Source: Ectothiorhodospira shaposhnikovii | GTDB taxonomy: Bacteria; Pseudomonadota; Gammaproteobacteria; Ectothiorhodospirales; Ectothiorhodospiraceae | Direction: 5' to 3' | Assembly: GCF_022227765.1 (NCBI RefSeq) | Contig: NZ_JAJMLZ010000004.1 | Location: forward strand, 62,001-126,000 | Length of the DNA stretch: 64,000 nt | In this document: piece by piece, positions 12,941-19,441 of the stretch | Layout: every line of letters begins with the position of its first letter | How positions within the stretch are numbered: position 1 is the first letter of the stretch | The notes under the pieces: generated by a model | Told to the model about the DNA's origin: nothing | The model's input: the letters and a program-made list of their open reading frames with translations, nothing else | The model's database searches: none | Translations under genes and position numbers: made by a program

Positions 12941-14035
12941 TCAGCCGCCAAACACGCTCTGACCGTCGATCTCTTCCAGCACAGCCCTTGGGTACTCGTT
13001 GACCTGGATCTCACGAACCATCCCGTCACGCTGAATCTGGCGCCGCTGTACCTGGATCGGTATTTCTCTCTCCTTGCAGATCCTGGCCGCACGGCTGCCC
13101 AGCGAAGCCTTCTGGCTCTTGGTCATGTAGCGGTGGGTGAGGGCGCGGTATTCGTCCACGGTCAGGTAGTTCAGATGCTGTCCCATGGTTGAGATGGTCT
13201 TTTGCTGATGACGAACCATGACCTCGGCCCTTTCTGCGCGCTCGCATTGGTCGGCTGCCAGCCGAAGCGCCTCCGGCAGTGTCTTGGGGATGTCGAAGGC
13301 GTTTTCTGGTTGGGCACGGTATTCCCCGGTTCTGCGGATGGCCGGGAGAACTTCGCCGGCGATCCACTTCTGGAAGGGGAGCGATTTGGGCTTGTTACTG
13401 CGAGCCAAAAAGAAGTACAGTCCAGGCTCGGAAAGGCAAGTCAAGTCTTGAGTACCGGATGGGGTACGAATCGGATTCGTACCCCTCCATTCTTCAGGTA
13501 CATGCTTGACCAGATTGCTGTCGAACTTGGTGTACCCCAGCGCCTCGGCAATGTCCTTGGCCACAAACCAAAGCTCCCCGCCAACCTCCGTCACCCTGAC
13601 ATCCATCCCCTCGAACATGAAGGGAACCTCTCTTGGCTGCGTCTGAGCCACCGGCTCGGGCACGCCAGCGATCTCCGGTTCCGTCTCCGGCGTCGGTTCG
13701 ACTTCCGGCAGGTTTGAAAGCGCCGGAATGACCGTATCGTTCAGCCACTGACTGACCCGCACGCTGTTTGCCGTGCTGCTTCTGGACAGCATCATGACCG
13801 CCGCGCTGTGGGTGATGATCTTGACGGCGATGATGCCGCTGGACACGCGGATGCTCTGCTCGTCCACCATGCCCTTGCCAAGTTTCTTCTCGATCAGAGC
13901 CTCTGCTCTGGTCACTGGGATGGTGGTCCCCATGGCGTTGAGCAAGTCCTTGGCGACCATCCAAAGTTGACCATCACGAAGGACAAAGCGGATTTCGTGG
14001 TTTTGAAAGGCAAAGGTGATGATCTCGGTATTCAT
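12941..14035 (-). CDS. Tandem Bro-N antirepressor-like protein, 364 aa
   Basis: Start at 14035 (MNTEIITFAFQNHEIRFVLR), chosen for AGGAGC upstream. There are two Bro-N-like domains in one chain: residues about 3-100 (LWMVAKDLLNAMGT, then MMLSRSSTANSVRVSQWLND) and about 135-240 (LWFVAKDIAEALGYTKFDSN, CLSEPGLYFFLARSNKPKSL). A Pro/Glu linker (EVEPTPETEPEIAGVPEPVA) joins them. The C-terminal domain (YLTVDEYRALTHRYMTKSQK) is shared with the 259-aa protein. The first domain is more diverged. Probably a regulator. Confidence 0.85.
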   Translation of the reverse strand: MNTEIITFAFQNHEIRFVLRDGQLWMVAKDLLNAMGTTIPVTRAEALIEKKLGKGMVDEQSIRVSSGIIAVKIITHSAAVMMLSRSSTANSVRVSQWLNDTVIPALSNLPEVEPTPETEPEIAGVPEPVAQTQPREVPFMFEGMDVRVTEVGGELWFVAKDIAEALGYTKFDSNLVKHVPEEWRGTNPIRTPSGTQDLTCLSEPGLYFFLARSNKPKSLPFQKWIAGEVLPAIRRTGEYRAQPENAFDIPKTLPEALRLAADQCERAERAEVMVRHQQKTISTMGQHLNYLTVDEYRALTHRYMTKSQKASLGSRAARICKEREIPIQVQRRQIQRDGMVREIQVNEYPRAVLEEIDGQSVFGG

Positions 14036-14115
14036 TTTTGCTCCTGGCAACGACCTCAATCGGCCTCACCATAGTTATAGAAGGAAGGCTCGGAAGGTTG
14101 CCGGTTCCAGTGGCC

Positions 14116-14165
14116 AAATCAATATAGTGTGCTTGATATAATTCCAAGCCCCCAAATATTGATTT
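14116..14165. promoter_or_regulatory. nrdD promoter region with inverted repeat
   Basis: TATAAT at 14137-14142 is a likely -10 box. It lies between AAATCAATAT (14116-14125) and its exact inverse ATATTGATTT (14156-14165). ATATAGTGT at 14122-14130 fits half of an NrdR box, and ATCAA/TTGAT half-sites recall FNR-type sites, but neither forms a full consensus. Confidence 0.5.
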
Positions 14166-14183
14166 CCACGGAAAGAATCGTCC

Positions 14184-15929
14184 ATGCAGCAACCTCATTT
14201 TCCCTCCGCAGAATCCGGCCAGAAGCCCAAAGTTGACGTTGGTTCGTCCATCGAAGAGTACCTGGACCGTTCCGACTGGCGGGTGAATGCCAACGCCAAC
14301 CAGGGTTACTCTCTGGGCGGCCTGATCCTCAACACCTCCGGCAAGGTGGTTGCAAATTACTGGCTGAGCCACGTCTATCCCGAAGCCGTGGGTCAGGCCC
14401 ACCGCGACGGCGACTATCACATTCACGATCTCGACCTCCTGGCCGGTTACTGCGCTGGCTGGTCCCTGCGCACCCTGCTGGTGGAAGGTTTCAACGGCGT
14501 GCCGGGTAAGGTGGAGTCGGCGCCGCCCCGCCACTTCTCCTCCGCCGTGGGCCAGATCGTCAATTTCCTGGGCACGATGCAGAACGAGTGGGCCGGCGCT
14601 CAGGCGTTCTCCAGCTTTGATACCTACATGGCTCCGTTTGTCCGTATCGACAACCTGACCTACGAGCAGGTCAAGCAGCACATGCAGGAACTGATCTACA
14701 ACCTGAACGTGCCGTCCCGGTGGGGCTGTCAGGCTCCGTTCGTCAATCTGACCTTCGATTGGGTCTGCCCGGAAGACCTGCGGGAGCAGGTGCCCGTCAT
14801 CGGCGGCCGGGAGCAGGATTTCTGCTACGGCGACCTGCAGGCGGAGATGGACATGATCAACCGGGCCTACATCGAGGTCATGACCGAGGGCGATGACAAG
14901 GGTCGCGTGTTCACGTTCCCCATTCCCACCTACAACATCACCCAAGACTTTCCCTGGGAAAGCGAAAATGCCCAGCGCCTGTTTGAAATGACCGCCAAGT
15001 ACGGCCTGCCGTATTTCCAGAATTTCGTCAATTCGGAGCTGTCGCCCAACATGGTGCGTTCCATGTGCTGCCGGCTGCAGCTTGACCTGCGGGAACTGCT
15101 CAAGCGTGGCAACGGCTTGTTTGGCTCGGCGGAACAGACCGGCTCCCTGGGCGTCGTGACCATCAACTGCGCCCGCCTTGGGTATCTTTTCCGTGGAGAC
15201 GAAGCCGGCCTGATGCAGCGCCTGGATCATCTTCTGGATCTGGCCAAGGAAAGCCTGGAGATCAAGCGCAAGTTCATTACCGACCACATGCAAACCGGCC
15301 TGTTCCCCTACAGCAAGCGGTATCTGGGTACCCTGCGCAACCACTTCTCCACCATCGGCGTGAATGGCATCAATGAAATGATCCGCAACTTCACCCACGA
15401 TGCCGAGGACATCACCACGGAGTTTGGTCATGCCATGGCCCTGCGTCTGCTGGATCATGTCCGCGCCAGGATGCTGGAGTTCCAAGAGGAAACGGGGAAT
15501 ATGTACAACCTGGAGGCAACGCCGGCCGAAGGAACCACCTACCGCTTTGCCCGCGAGGACAAGAAGCGGTATTCGGACATCATCCAGGCCGGCACCGACG
15601 AGGCGCCTTACTACACCAACAGCTCCCAGCTCCCGGTGGGCTTTACCGACGATCCCTTCGAGGCGCTGGCCCGCCAGGAGGCTCTGCAGACCCGTTACAC
15701 CGGCGGGACCGTGCTGCACCTGTACATGAACGAACGGGTGTCCTCTGCGGAAGCCTGTAAGCGTCTGGTACGCCGGTCGCTGGAGAATTTCCGGCTGCCC
15801 TACATCACCGTGACGCCAGTGTTCTCGATTTGCCCCAAGCATGGGTACATCGCCGGTGAACACACCTTCTGCCCCAAATGCGACGAGGAAATCATCGCTC
15901 GCAAGAAGGCCAAACTCAAAGCTGCCTGA
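14184..15929 (+). CDS. nrdD: Anaerobic ribonucleoside-triphosphate reductase, catalytic part, 581 aa
   Basis: Class III RNR, which reduces NTPs to dNTPs by glycyl-radical chemistry without oxygen. Family features: GDYHIHDLDLLAGYCAGWSL with a candidate catalytic Cys, SMCCRLQLDL for the second Cys region, NLEATPAEGTTYRFA holding the active-site Glu, and a C-terminal zinc site CPKHGY...CPKC. The chain stops 15 residues after CPKC, so the glycyl-radical RVxGY segment is missing; it is encoded by the next gene. There is no N-terminal ATP-cone, so dATP inhibition is probably absent. Confidence 0.95.
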   Translation: MQQPHFPSAESGQKPKVDVGSSIEEYLDRSDWRVNANANQGYSLGGLILNTSGKVVANYWLSHVYPEAVGQAHRDGDYHIHDLDLLAGYCAGWSLRTLLVEGFNGVPGKVESAPPRHFSSAVGQIVNFLGTMQNEWAGAQAFSSFDTYMAPFVRIDNLTYEQVKQHMQELIYNLNVPSRWGCQAPFVNLTFDWVCPEDLREQVPVIGGREQDFCYGDLQAEMDMINRAYIEVMTEGDDKGRVFTFPIPTYNITQDFPWESENAQRLFEMTAKYGLPYFQNFVNSELSPNMVRSMCCRLQLDLRELLKRGNGLFGSAEQTGSLGVVTINCARLGYLFRGDEAGLMQRLDHLLDLAKESLEIKRKFITDHMQTGLFPYSKRYLGTLRNHFSTIGVNGINEMIRNFTHDAEDITTEFGHAMALRLLDHVRARMLEFQEETGNMYNLEATPAEGTTYRFAREDKKRYSDIIQAGTDEAPYYTNSSQLPVGFTDDPFEALARQEALQTRYTGGTVLHLYMNERVSSAEACKRLVRRSLENFRLPYITVTPVFSICPKHGYIAGEHTFCPKCDEEIIARKKAKLKAA

Positions 15930-15955
15930 AACCATTACCTCTCAAGGAGACAATC

Positions 15956-16105
15956 ATGCAAGATCAAATCGAACTGAAGGATGAAGAGCGTACCCGCTGC
16001 GAAGTCTGGACCCGAGTGATGGGCTACCATCGCCCCGTATCGGCCTTCAACAAGGGCAAGCAGTCCGAACACAAGGATCGGGTCTGCTTCAAAGAGCCGC
16101 AGTGA
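15956..16105 (+). CDS. Separate glycyl-radical domain of NrdD, 49 aa
   Basis: The whole protein is the segment that normally ends NrdD: RCEVWTRVMGYHRPVSAFNK followed by GKQSEHKDR. The Gly of RVMGY (residue 23) is the predicted radical site. It has its own AAGGAGA ribosome-binding site and ATG, 26 bases after the nrdD stop, and its stop overlaps the nrdG start (GTGA). This is an intact, expressed-looking gene rather than a readthrough remnant. It would have to bind NrdD in trans and be activated by NrdG. Confidence 0.9.
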   Translation: MQDQIELKDEERTRCEVWTRVMGYHRPVSAFNKGKQSEHKDRVCFKEPQ

Positions 16106-16761
16106 AGCCTGCCGGCCCAACCCAAGCCAGTGTCCTGCCGGTCCTGCCGGCAGGCGCTCGTCCTGACATTCGCGTGGGCGGTCTGACGCCCATGACATCC
16201 ATCGACTATCCGGGCGAGCTTGCCGCCGTGGTATTTCTGCAAGGGTGCCCCTGGCGCTGTAGCTATTGTCAAAACGCCCATCTGCTTTCTGCCAGGCCGG
16301 ACGGTGAAATGACCTGGCGCCAGACGCTCGACTTTTTGACCTCACGCAAGGGACTTCTGGATGCGGTGGTGTTCAGTGGCGGCGAGCCGACCCTGCAGGC
16401 CGGTCTGCCAGATGCGATAGGGGCTGTAAAAGCACTTGGACTCAAGGTGGGTCTGCACACGGCAGGTATCTACCCTAAGCGCCTTGCAGGTGTTCTCCCG
16501 CTGATCGACTGGCTGGGACTGGACATCAAGACGCTGCCGGAACACTACGAGGCTATCACTGGGATTCCCGGCTCCGGAGAGGCCGCCTGGGAAAGCCTTG
16601 AGCTGGCGATTGATTCCGGAGTGTGTCTTCAGGTCAGAACGACCGTTGCGCCGCCCGTAGAGCCTTACATTGAGGCCCTGACCCTCAAACTGAAACAGGC
16701 GGGAGTCAGTGACCACCGCCTGCAACAGTACAGACCGCCTGCAATGCCGATAAAGCCCTAA
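16102..16761 (+). CDS. nrdG: Anaerobic RNR-activating protein (radical SAM), 219 aa
   Basis: GTG start overlapping the previous stop by four bases. The radical-SAM cluster motif CxxxCxxC is present in GCPWRCSYCQN, followed by FSGGEPTLQ, the usual SAM-contacting GGE segment. It would use S-adenosylmethionine and a 4Fe-4S cluster to generate the glycyl radical on the 49-residue protein. The layout nrdD, radical domain, nrdG is a tight operon. Its end overlaps the convergent gene at 16758 by four bases. Confidence 0.93.
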   Translation: MKPAGPTQASVLPVLPAGARPDIRVGGLTPMTSIDYPGELAAVVFLQGCPWRCSYCQNAHLLSARPDGEMTWRQTLDFLTSRKGLLDAVVFSGGEPTLQAGLPDAIGAVKALGLKVGLHTAGIYPKRLAGVLPLIDWLGLDIKTLPEHYEAITGIPGSGEAAWESLELAIDSGVCLQVRTTVAPPVEPYIEALTLKLKQAGVSDHRLQQYRPPAMPIKP

Positions 16762-17195
16762 ATCCTGGCCGGGGTGAAGTGATGCTCCGGCTTTTTCGCG
16801 CTCATGGGGGCGCGATTTTTCAGAAAGGTCAGCTCGTGCTTCTTGGGTACCCAAACGATGCCGTAATACTTGAGGACGGTATTCAGCTTATATCGACTGT
16901 CCAGCCCCAGCAGCTTCATCCCGTCCTCCTTGGTGTGATCGCGGGAGGCGGCCATGTCGCGTAGGCGCGTGAGAGTTGCTTCGCTCAGCCTGGGATCAAT
17001 CGGGTTGGGTCCGGACTTCTTCGACACCCAATCAACCCCGTGGTCAATCAGAATGTCCTCCATGGCGCCTTGCTGGTAATAGCCCAGCTCATCCTTCAGA
17101 TCCAGCCAGGATTTGTTTGGGTCTTTTGCATAGTTCAGAATCAGGTTGATCTCTTCCTGGGTGAACTGCTTTGGTTTACGTCCGCGCTTCTTCAT
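16758..17195 (-). CDS. Hypothetical DNA-binding-like protein, 145 aa
   Basis: Starts MKKRGRKPKQFTQEEINLIL; RGRKPK resembles an AT-hook, and the following helices could be a helix-turn-helix. A middle segment has LSEATLTRLRDMAASRDHTK and the C-terminus is basic. Last gene of the minus-strand overlapping operon, with an ATGA junction to the gene upstream. Function unknown; nucleic-acid binding is a guess from the sequence. Confidence 0.6.
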   Translation of the reverse strand: MKKRGRKPKQFTQEEINLILNYAKDPNKSWLDLKDELGYYQQGAMEDILIDHGVDWVSKKSGPNPIDPRLSEATLTRLRDMAASRDHTKEDGMKLLGLDSRYKLNTVLKYYGIVWVPKKHELTFLKNRAPMSAKKPEHHFTPARI

Positions 17196-17386
17196 GGTGA
17201 TTCCTTTGGAACGAAATTGGTACAGGGAGAATGGTCAGGCATTGCGATGGTCCAGGCGTCATAGCGTTCGTTGAGCTTTCCTGGGCTGCGCCATACGATG
17301 TGTCGCAGACATTCATCGCGTCTGTCGCAGTGGACGGTCCCGTGCGCCCGGCTGCCGGTACATGCGGTGTTGTCCCTGAGCATCAC
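17192..17386 (-). CDS. Small Cys-rich protein, 64 aa
   Basis: Overlaps both neighbours by four bases, so it is embedded in a translationally coupled run. Cys at residues 9, 20, 26 and 54, with His residues between, could bind zinc. The pattern CDRRDECLRHIVWRSPGKLN is distinctive but I do not know the family. Confidence 0.6.
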   Translation of the reverse strand: MMLRDNTACTGSRAHGTVHCDRRDECLRHIVWRSPGKLNERYDAWTIAMPDHSPCTNFVPKESP

Positions 17387-17844
17387 GCCGTCATCCTGAA
17401 AACGGAGACTTCGATGTTTGCTTGCCTGAAAGTGTCAAGCGCCCACTCAATGTCTTGTCGCCAACGCTGAATGAAGTCTTCCGTAGGCTCCATGAAGCAA
17501 ACACGGCTGATACCGACCTGCGCGATTTTGCTGGCACACGAAGAGCAGGGCGGGGCGGTGATGTAAATCGTGTGGCCGGCAAGGTCACGACGGGCAAAAA
17601 GAATGGCATTCTCTTCCGCATGAATGGTTCTTCGAATGCGCTCTTCGCGGGGCATGTTCACGTCCTTGACGCCCCTGGGAAGACCATTGAATCCGGAACT
17701 CACATGCTCACGACTTGGGCTGACGATGACCGCGCCAACCTTGGTTGAGGGATCTTTCGACTTTCTGGAGGCGACCATTGCCAGCGACAGAAAATAGTCG
17801 TCCCAACCGATTTCACTGACCAACTCCTGCTCTGCTGCGCTCAT
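17383..17844 (-). CDS. Deoxycytidylate deaminase, 153 aa
   Basis: Zinc-dependent dCMP deaminase, converting dCMP to dUMP for thymidylate synthesis. The catalytic HAEENAILFARRDL (HAE) and PPCSSCASK (PCxxC) motifs are both present, with SKDPSTKVGAVIVSPSRE near the start. The start at 17844 (MSAAEQELVSEIGWDD) overlaps the preceding stop as ATGA; an in-frame ATG six codons upstream is less likely. It complements the RNR operon next door in dNTP supply. Confidence 0.93.
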   Translation of the reverse strand: MSAAEQELVSEIGWDDYFLSLAMVASRKSKDPSTKVGAVIVSPSREHVSSGFNGLPRGVKDVNMPREERIRRTIHAEENAILFARRDLAGHTIYITAPPCSSCASKIAQVGISRVCFMEPTEDFIQRWRQDIEWALDTFRQANIEVSVFRMTA

Positions 17845-18023
17845 TCTGCGACCCCCATCCACTCGTCAGTCATGGGGCCATCCAGAGGCGTAACGCAAAG
17901 AGTGACCGCGCCTTTGTCCACCAGGTCACGCTCAACTTTGGCAAGCTCTTCCGGCGTCTCGACCTCGAACTCTTCCACAAACGATTCCTTGTCGATATTT
18001 TCCCACTTGACTTCAATTTTCAT
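17841..18023 (-). CDS. Small hypothetical protein, 60 aa
   Basis: Starts MKIEVKWENIDKESFVEEFE; the ATG directly follows a perfect dyad, and a GTG within that dyad is an alternative start. Acidic protein reading like a short beta-alpha-beta unit (VTLCVTPLDGPMTDEWMG). Coupled to the deaminase gene. Function unknown. Confidence 0.6.
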   Translation of the reverse strand: MKIEVKWENIDKESFVEEFEVETPEELAKVERDLVDKGAVTLCVTPLDGPMTDEWMGVAE

Positions 18024-18024
18024 T

Positions 18025-18040
18025 AAGTAATCACTCACTT
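18025..18040. promoter_or_regulatory. Dyad operator (perfect)
   Basis: AAGTAATCACTCACTT matches all fixed positions. It lies immediately upstream of the minus-strand ATG at 18023, as the site at 654 does for its gene. Confidence 0.75.
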
Positions 18041-18042
18041 AT

Positions 18043-18282
18043 TTACCAGTTTACGCCAAACCAAATCCCGATGCCGTGGATGATGCCCACGGGAAAAGCG
18101 ATCACGCCGATAATCAAAAGCAGGTATTTTTCATTCAGAAGGCAGTTGATGATGTGCGTGACCAAAGATGCCGGTGGCACCACGAAGATCATCAGAAATG
18201 TCAAAGTCACCAGAGTGATCTTGACCAATTCGGTGGCTTTTTCGTTGATTTTCTTCATTGCTCTGTACCTTTGCAGTCTCAT
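18043..18282 (-). CDS. Small membrane protein, 79 aa
   Basis: Two hydrophobic segments likely span the membrane: ITLVTLTFLMIFVVPPASLV and YLLLIIGVIAFPVGIIHGIG. The start overlaps the upstream stop (ATGA) and AGGAAG lies upstream; an internal ATG eight codons in is possible. It does not belong to the lysis cluster, so calling it a holin would be unsupported. Confidence 0.65.
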   Translation of the reverse strand: MRLQRYRAMKKINEKATELVKITLVTLTFLMIFVVPPASLVTHIINCLLNEKYLLLIIGVIAFPVGIIHGIGIWFGVNW

Positions 18283-18716
18283 TTTTTGCTTCCTATAACA
18301 TTAACGCCAAGGTGCTCAATGGCTGCGATCACCAATGGCACTTTATCAATGGGGCACTTGGCAGTAACCATTCGGAACTTTGACATTTCGTAGCGCCAAG
18401 TACGAATGGCTCTGGTCAGTTTCAGGTTTTTTGTTCCTGTCTTTTCGACAATCCGGCCGCGTCGAATTTGCACCTTGTCCAACGGCTTTACGATTGAAAG
18501 ATTCAGCGGATCGCTGACCAGGCTTCCATTCACCAGAACATAAGGGTTTTCGAGGCGCATTTGAGGTTTCCAGTATTCGATGACGAATGCTCGCCACTCG
18601 TCCCCGTACATCCTGACCCACGATGCCGGAGGGTCGAGATCACCAAGTTCCGGCGAACTCTCCCTTGGTCTGACATGACTCGATCTTTTTCTCGTCACGA
18701 CTGCATTTTCCCCCAT
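18279..18716 (-). CDS. Hypothetical protein, 145 aa
   Basis: The longest start is at 18716 (MGENAVVTRKRSSHVRPRES), which overlaps the upstream gene by 77 bases. An internal ATG at 18611 (MYGDEWRAFVIEYWKPQMRL) would remove the overlap and may be the real start. The C-terminal half is basic with strand-like segments (FRMVTAKCPIDKVPLVIAAI). No family recognised. Confidence 0.5.
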   Translation of the reverse strand: MGENAVVTRKRSSHVRPRESSPELGDLDPPASWVRMYGDEWRAFVIEYWKPQMRLENPYVLVNGSLVSDPLNLSIVKPLDKVQIRRGRIVEKTGTKNLKLTRAIRTWRYEMSKFRMVTAKCPIDKVPLVIAAIEHLGVNVIGSKK

Positions 18717-18891
18717 TGTTGTAATCTTCGATCAGATCAAGGAGATAGGAAAGATCCCCAGCCGTACTGATCAACTTGCCAAGGGCAATAATTTGTTTCG
18801 TGGAGCCGTAAAAGGTGACATTCAGAGTGAGCTTGCCGGCATGGCCAGGCCCCTCAATTCTCCCGGCCGTGATGTTTTTCGCGGAGATCAT
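18640..18891 (-). CDS. Hypothetical protein, 83 aa
   Basis: Start at 18891 (MISAKNITAGRIEGPGHAGK) overlapping the upstream stop as ATGA. It looks like a beta-rich N-terminus (LTLNVTFYGSTKQIIALG) followed by a helix and a polar tail with two Cys. A longer frame upstream is out-of-phase overlap and unlikely. Function unknown. Confidence 0.55.
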   Translation of the reverse strand: MISAKNITAGRIEGPGHAGKLTLNVTFYGSTKQIIALGKLISTAGDLSYLLDLIEDYNNGGKCSRDEKKIESCQTKGEFAGTW

Positions 18892-19127
18892 GCGCTTCTC
18901 CTGTCGATGCGGGCCGAGGCGCAGATGAACCTCATGGCCTCGGTGGCCTCTTCCATCAGGGTAGGGCGGCGGCCGCAGACGATTTTGCAGCGTGCCAGGG
19001 CCAAAAAGCGCAAGGTCACCTTGCGCTGCTCTTCGGTCTGGCAACTGTCCCATACTCTCTGGCACTTCTCTTCGAGCGTCAGTGACTGGCGCTCCAGACG
19101 GTCATGTTCTTCTTGGGTGGTCAACAC
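18888..19127 (-). CDS. Hypothetical protein, 79 aa
   Basis: GTG start with GGAGGAAGG upstream. Charged helical protein (MLTTQEEHDRLERQSLTLEE) with four Cys, including CGRRPT near the C-terminus. A dyad and TATACT box about 35 bases upstream give it its own promoter. Function unknown. Confidence 0.6.
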   Translation of the reverse strand: MLTTQEEHDRLERQSLTLEEKCQRVWDSCQTEEQRKVTLRFLALARCKIVCGRRPTLMEEATEAMRFICASARIDRRSA

Positions 19128-19163
19128 GGTCCTTCCTCCGATGCTCTTCCCGTGCCACGAGTA

Positions 19164-19179
19164 TAGTCAGTGATGAATT
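19164..19179. promoter_or_regulatory. Dyad operator with abutting -10 box (minus strand)
   Basis: Two mismatches. On the minus strand CTGAC runs into TATACT, about 30 bases ahead of the GTG at 19127. Confidence 0.55.
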
Positions 19180-19185
19180 AACTTT

Positions 19186-19395
19186 CTACTCGTCCTGCAC
19201 AAATCCTATGGAGCGCATTCCACTCTGACCGTCGGCATCGGCCCCGGCGTGGTAGCCCTGCTCGGAGGGCTGCCTGAGCAGAATCAAGGCCATAAGGGCA
19301 AGCGGTTCTCGGAGGAAGAAGAGGGCGGAGAGGATGGAGGCGAGGATGATGAGGTTGAAGATGTTGACTTCGGTAAGGATCAGGTAGCGAAACAT
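19186..19395 (-). CDS. Small membrane protein, 69 aa
   Basis: MFRYLILTEVNIFNLIILAS begins with a long hydrophobic stretch, which continues as ILSALFFLREPLALMALILL, giving one or two membrane segments. The C-terminal 25 residues are polar. GAGG lies upstream of the ATG, and TATAAT about 30 bases upstream. Role unknown. Confidence 0.6.
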   Translation of the reverse strand: MFRYLILTEVNIFNLIILASILSALFFLREPLALMALILLRQPSEQGYHAGADADGQSGMRSIGFVQDE

Positions 19396-19425
19396 TGGCG
19401 GGCCTCATTTTTGGACCCGCCAATT

Positions 19426-19441
19426 ATATCACCAGTTACTT
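19426..19441. promoter_or_regulatory. Dyad operator with TATAAT (minus strand)
   Basis: Two mismatches. On the minus strand AAGTAACTGG is followed by TGATATAATTGG, placing a perfect -10 hexamer next to the dyad, ahead of the gene at 19395. Confidence 0.6.

Noticed and set aside
13974-15935. Minus-strand open frame of 653 codons opposite nrdD
   Set aside because: Pure antisense of a clear NrdD; open only because of codon bias in a GC-rich gene.
18043-19395. Second holin among the minus-strand membrane proteins
   Set aside because: The proteins at 18043 and 19186 have membrane segments but lie in the nucleotide-metabolism operon away from the lysin and spanins.
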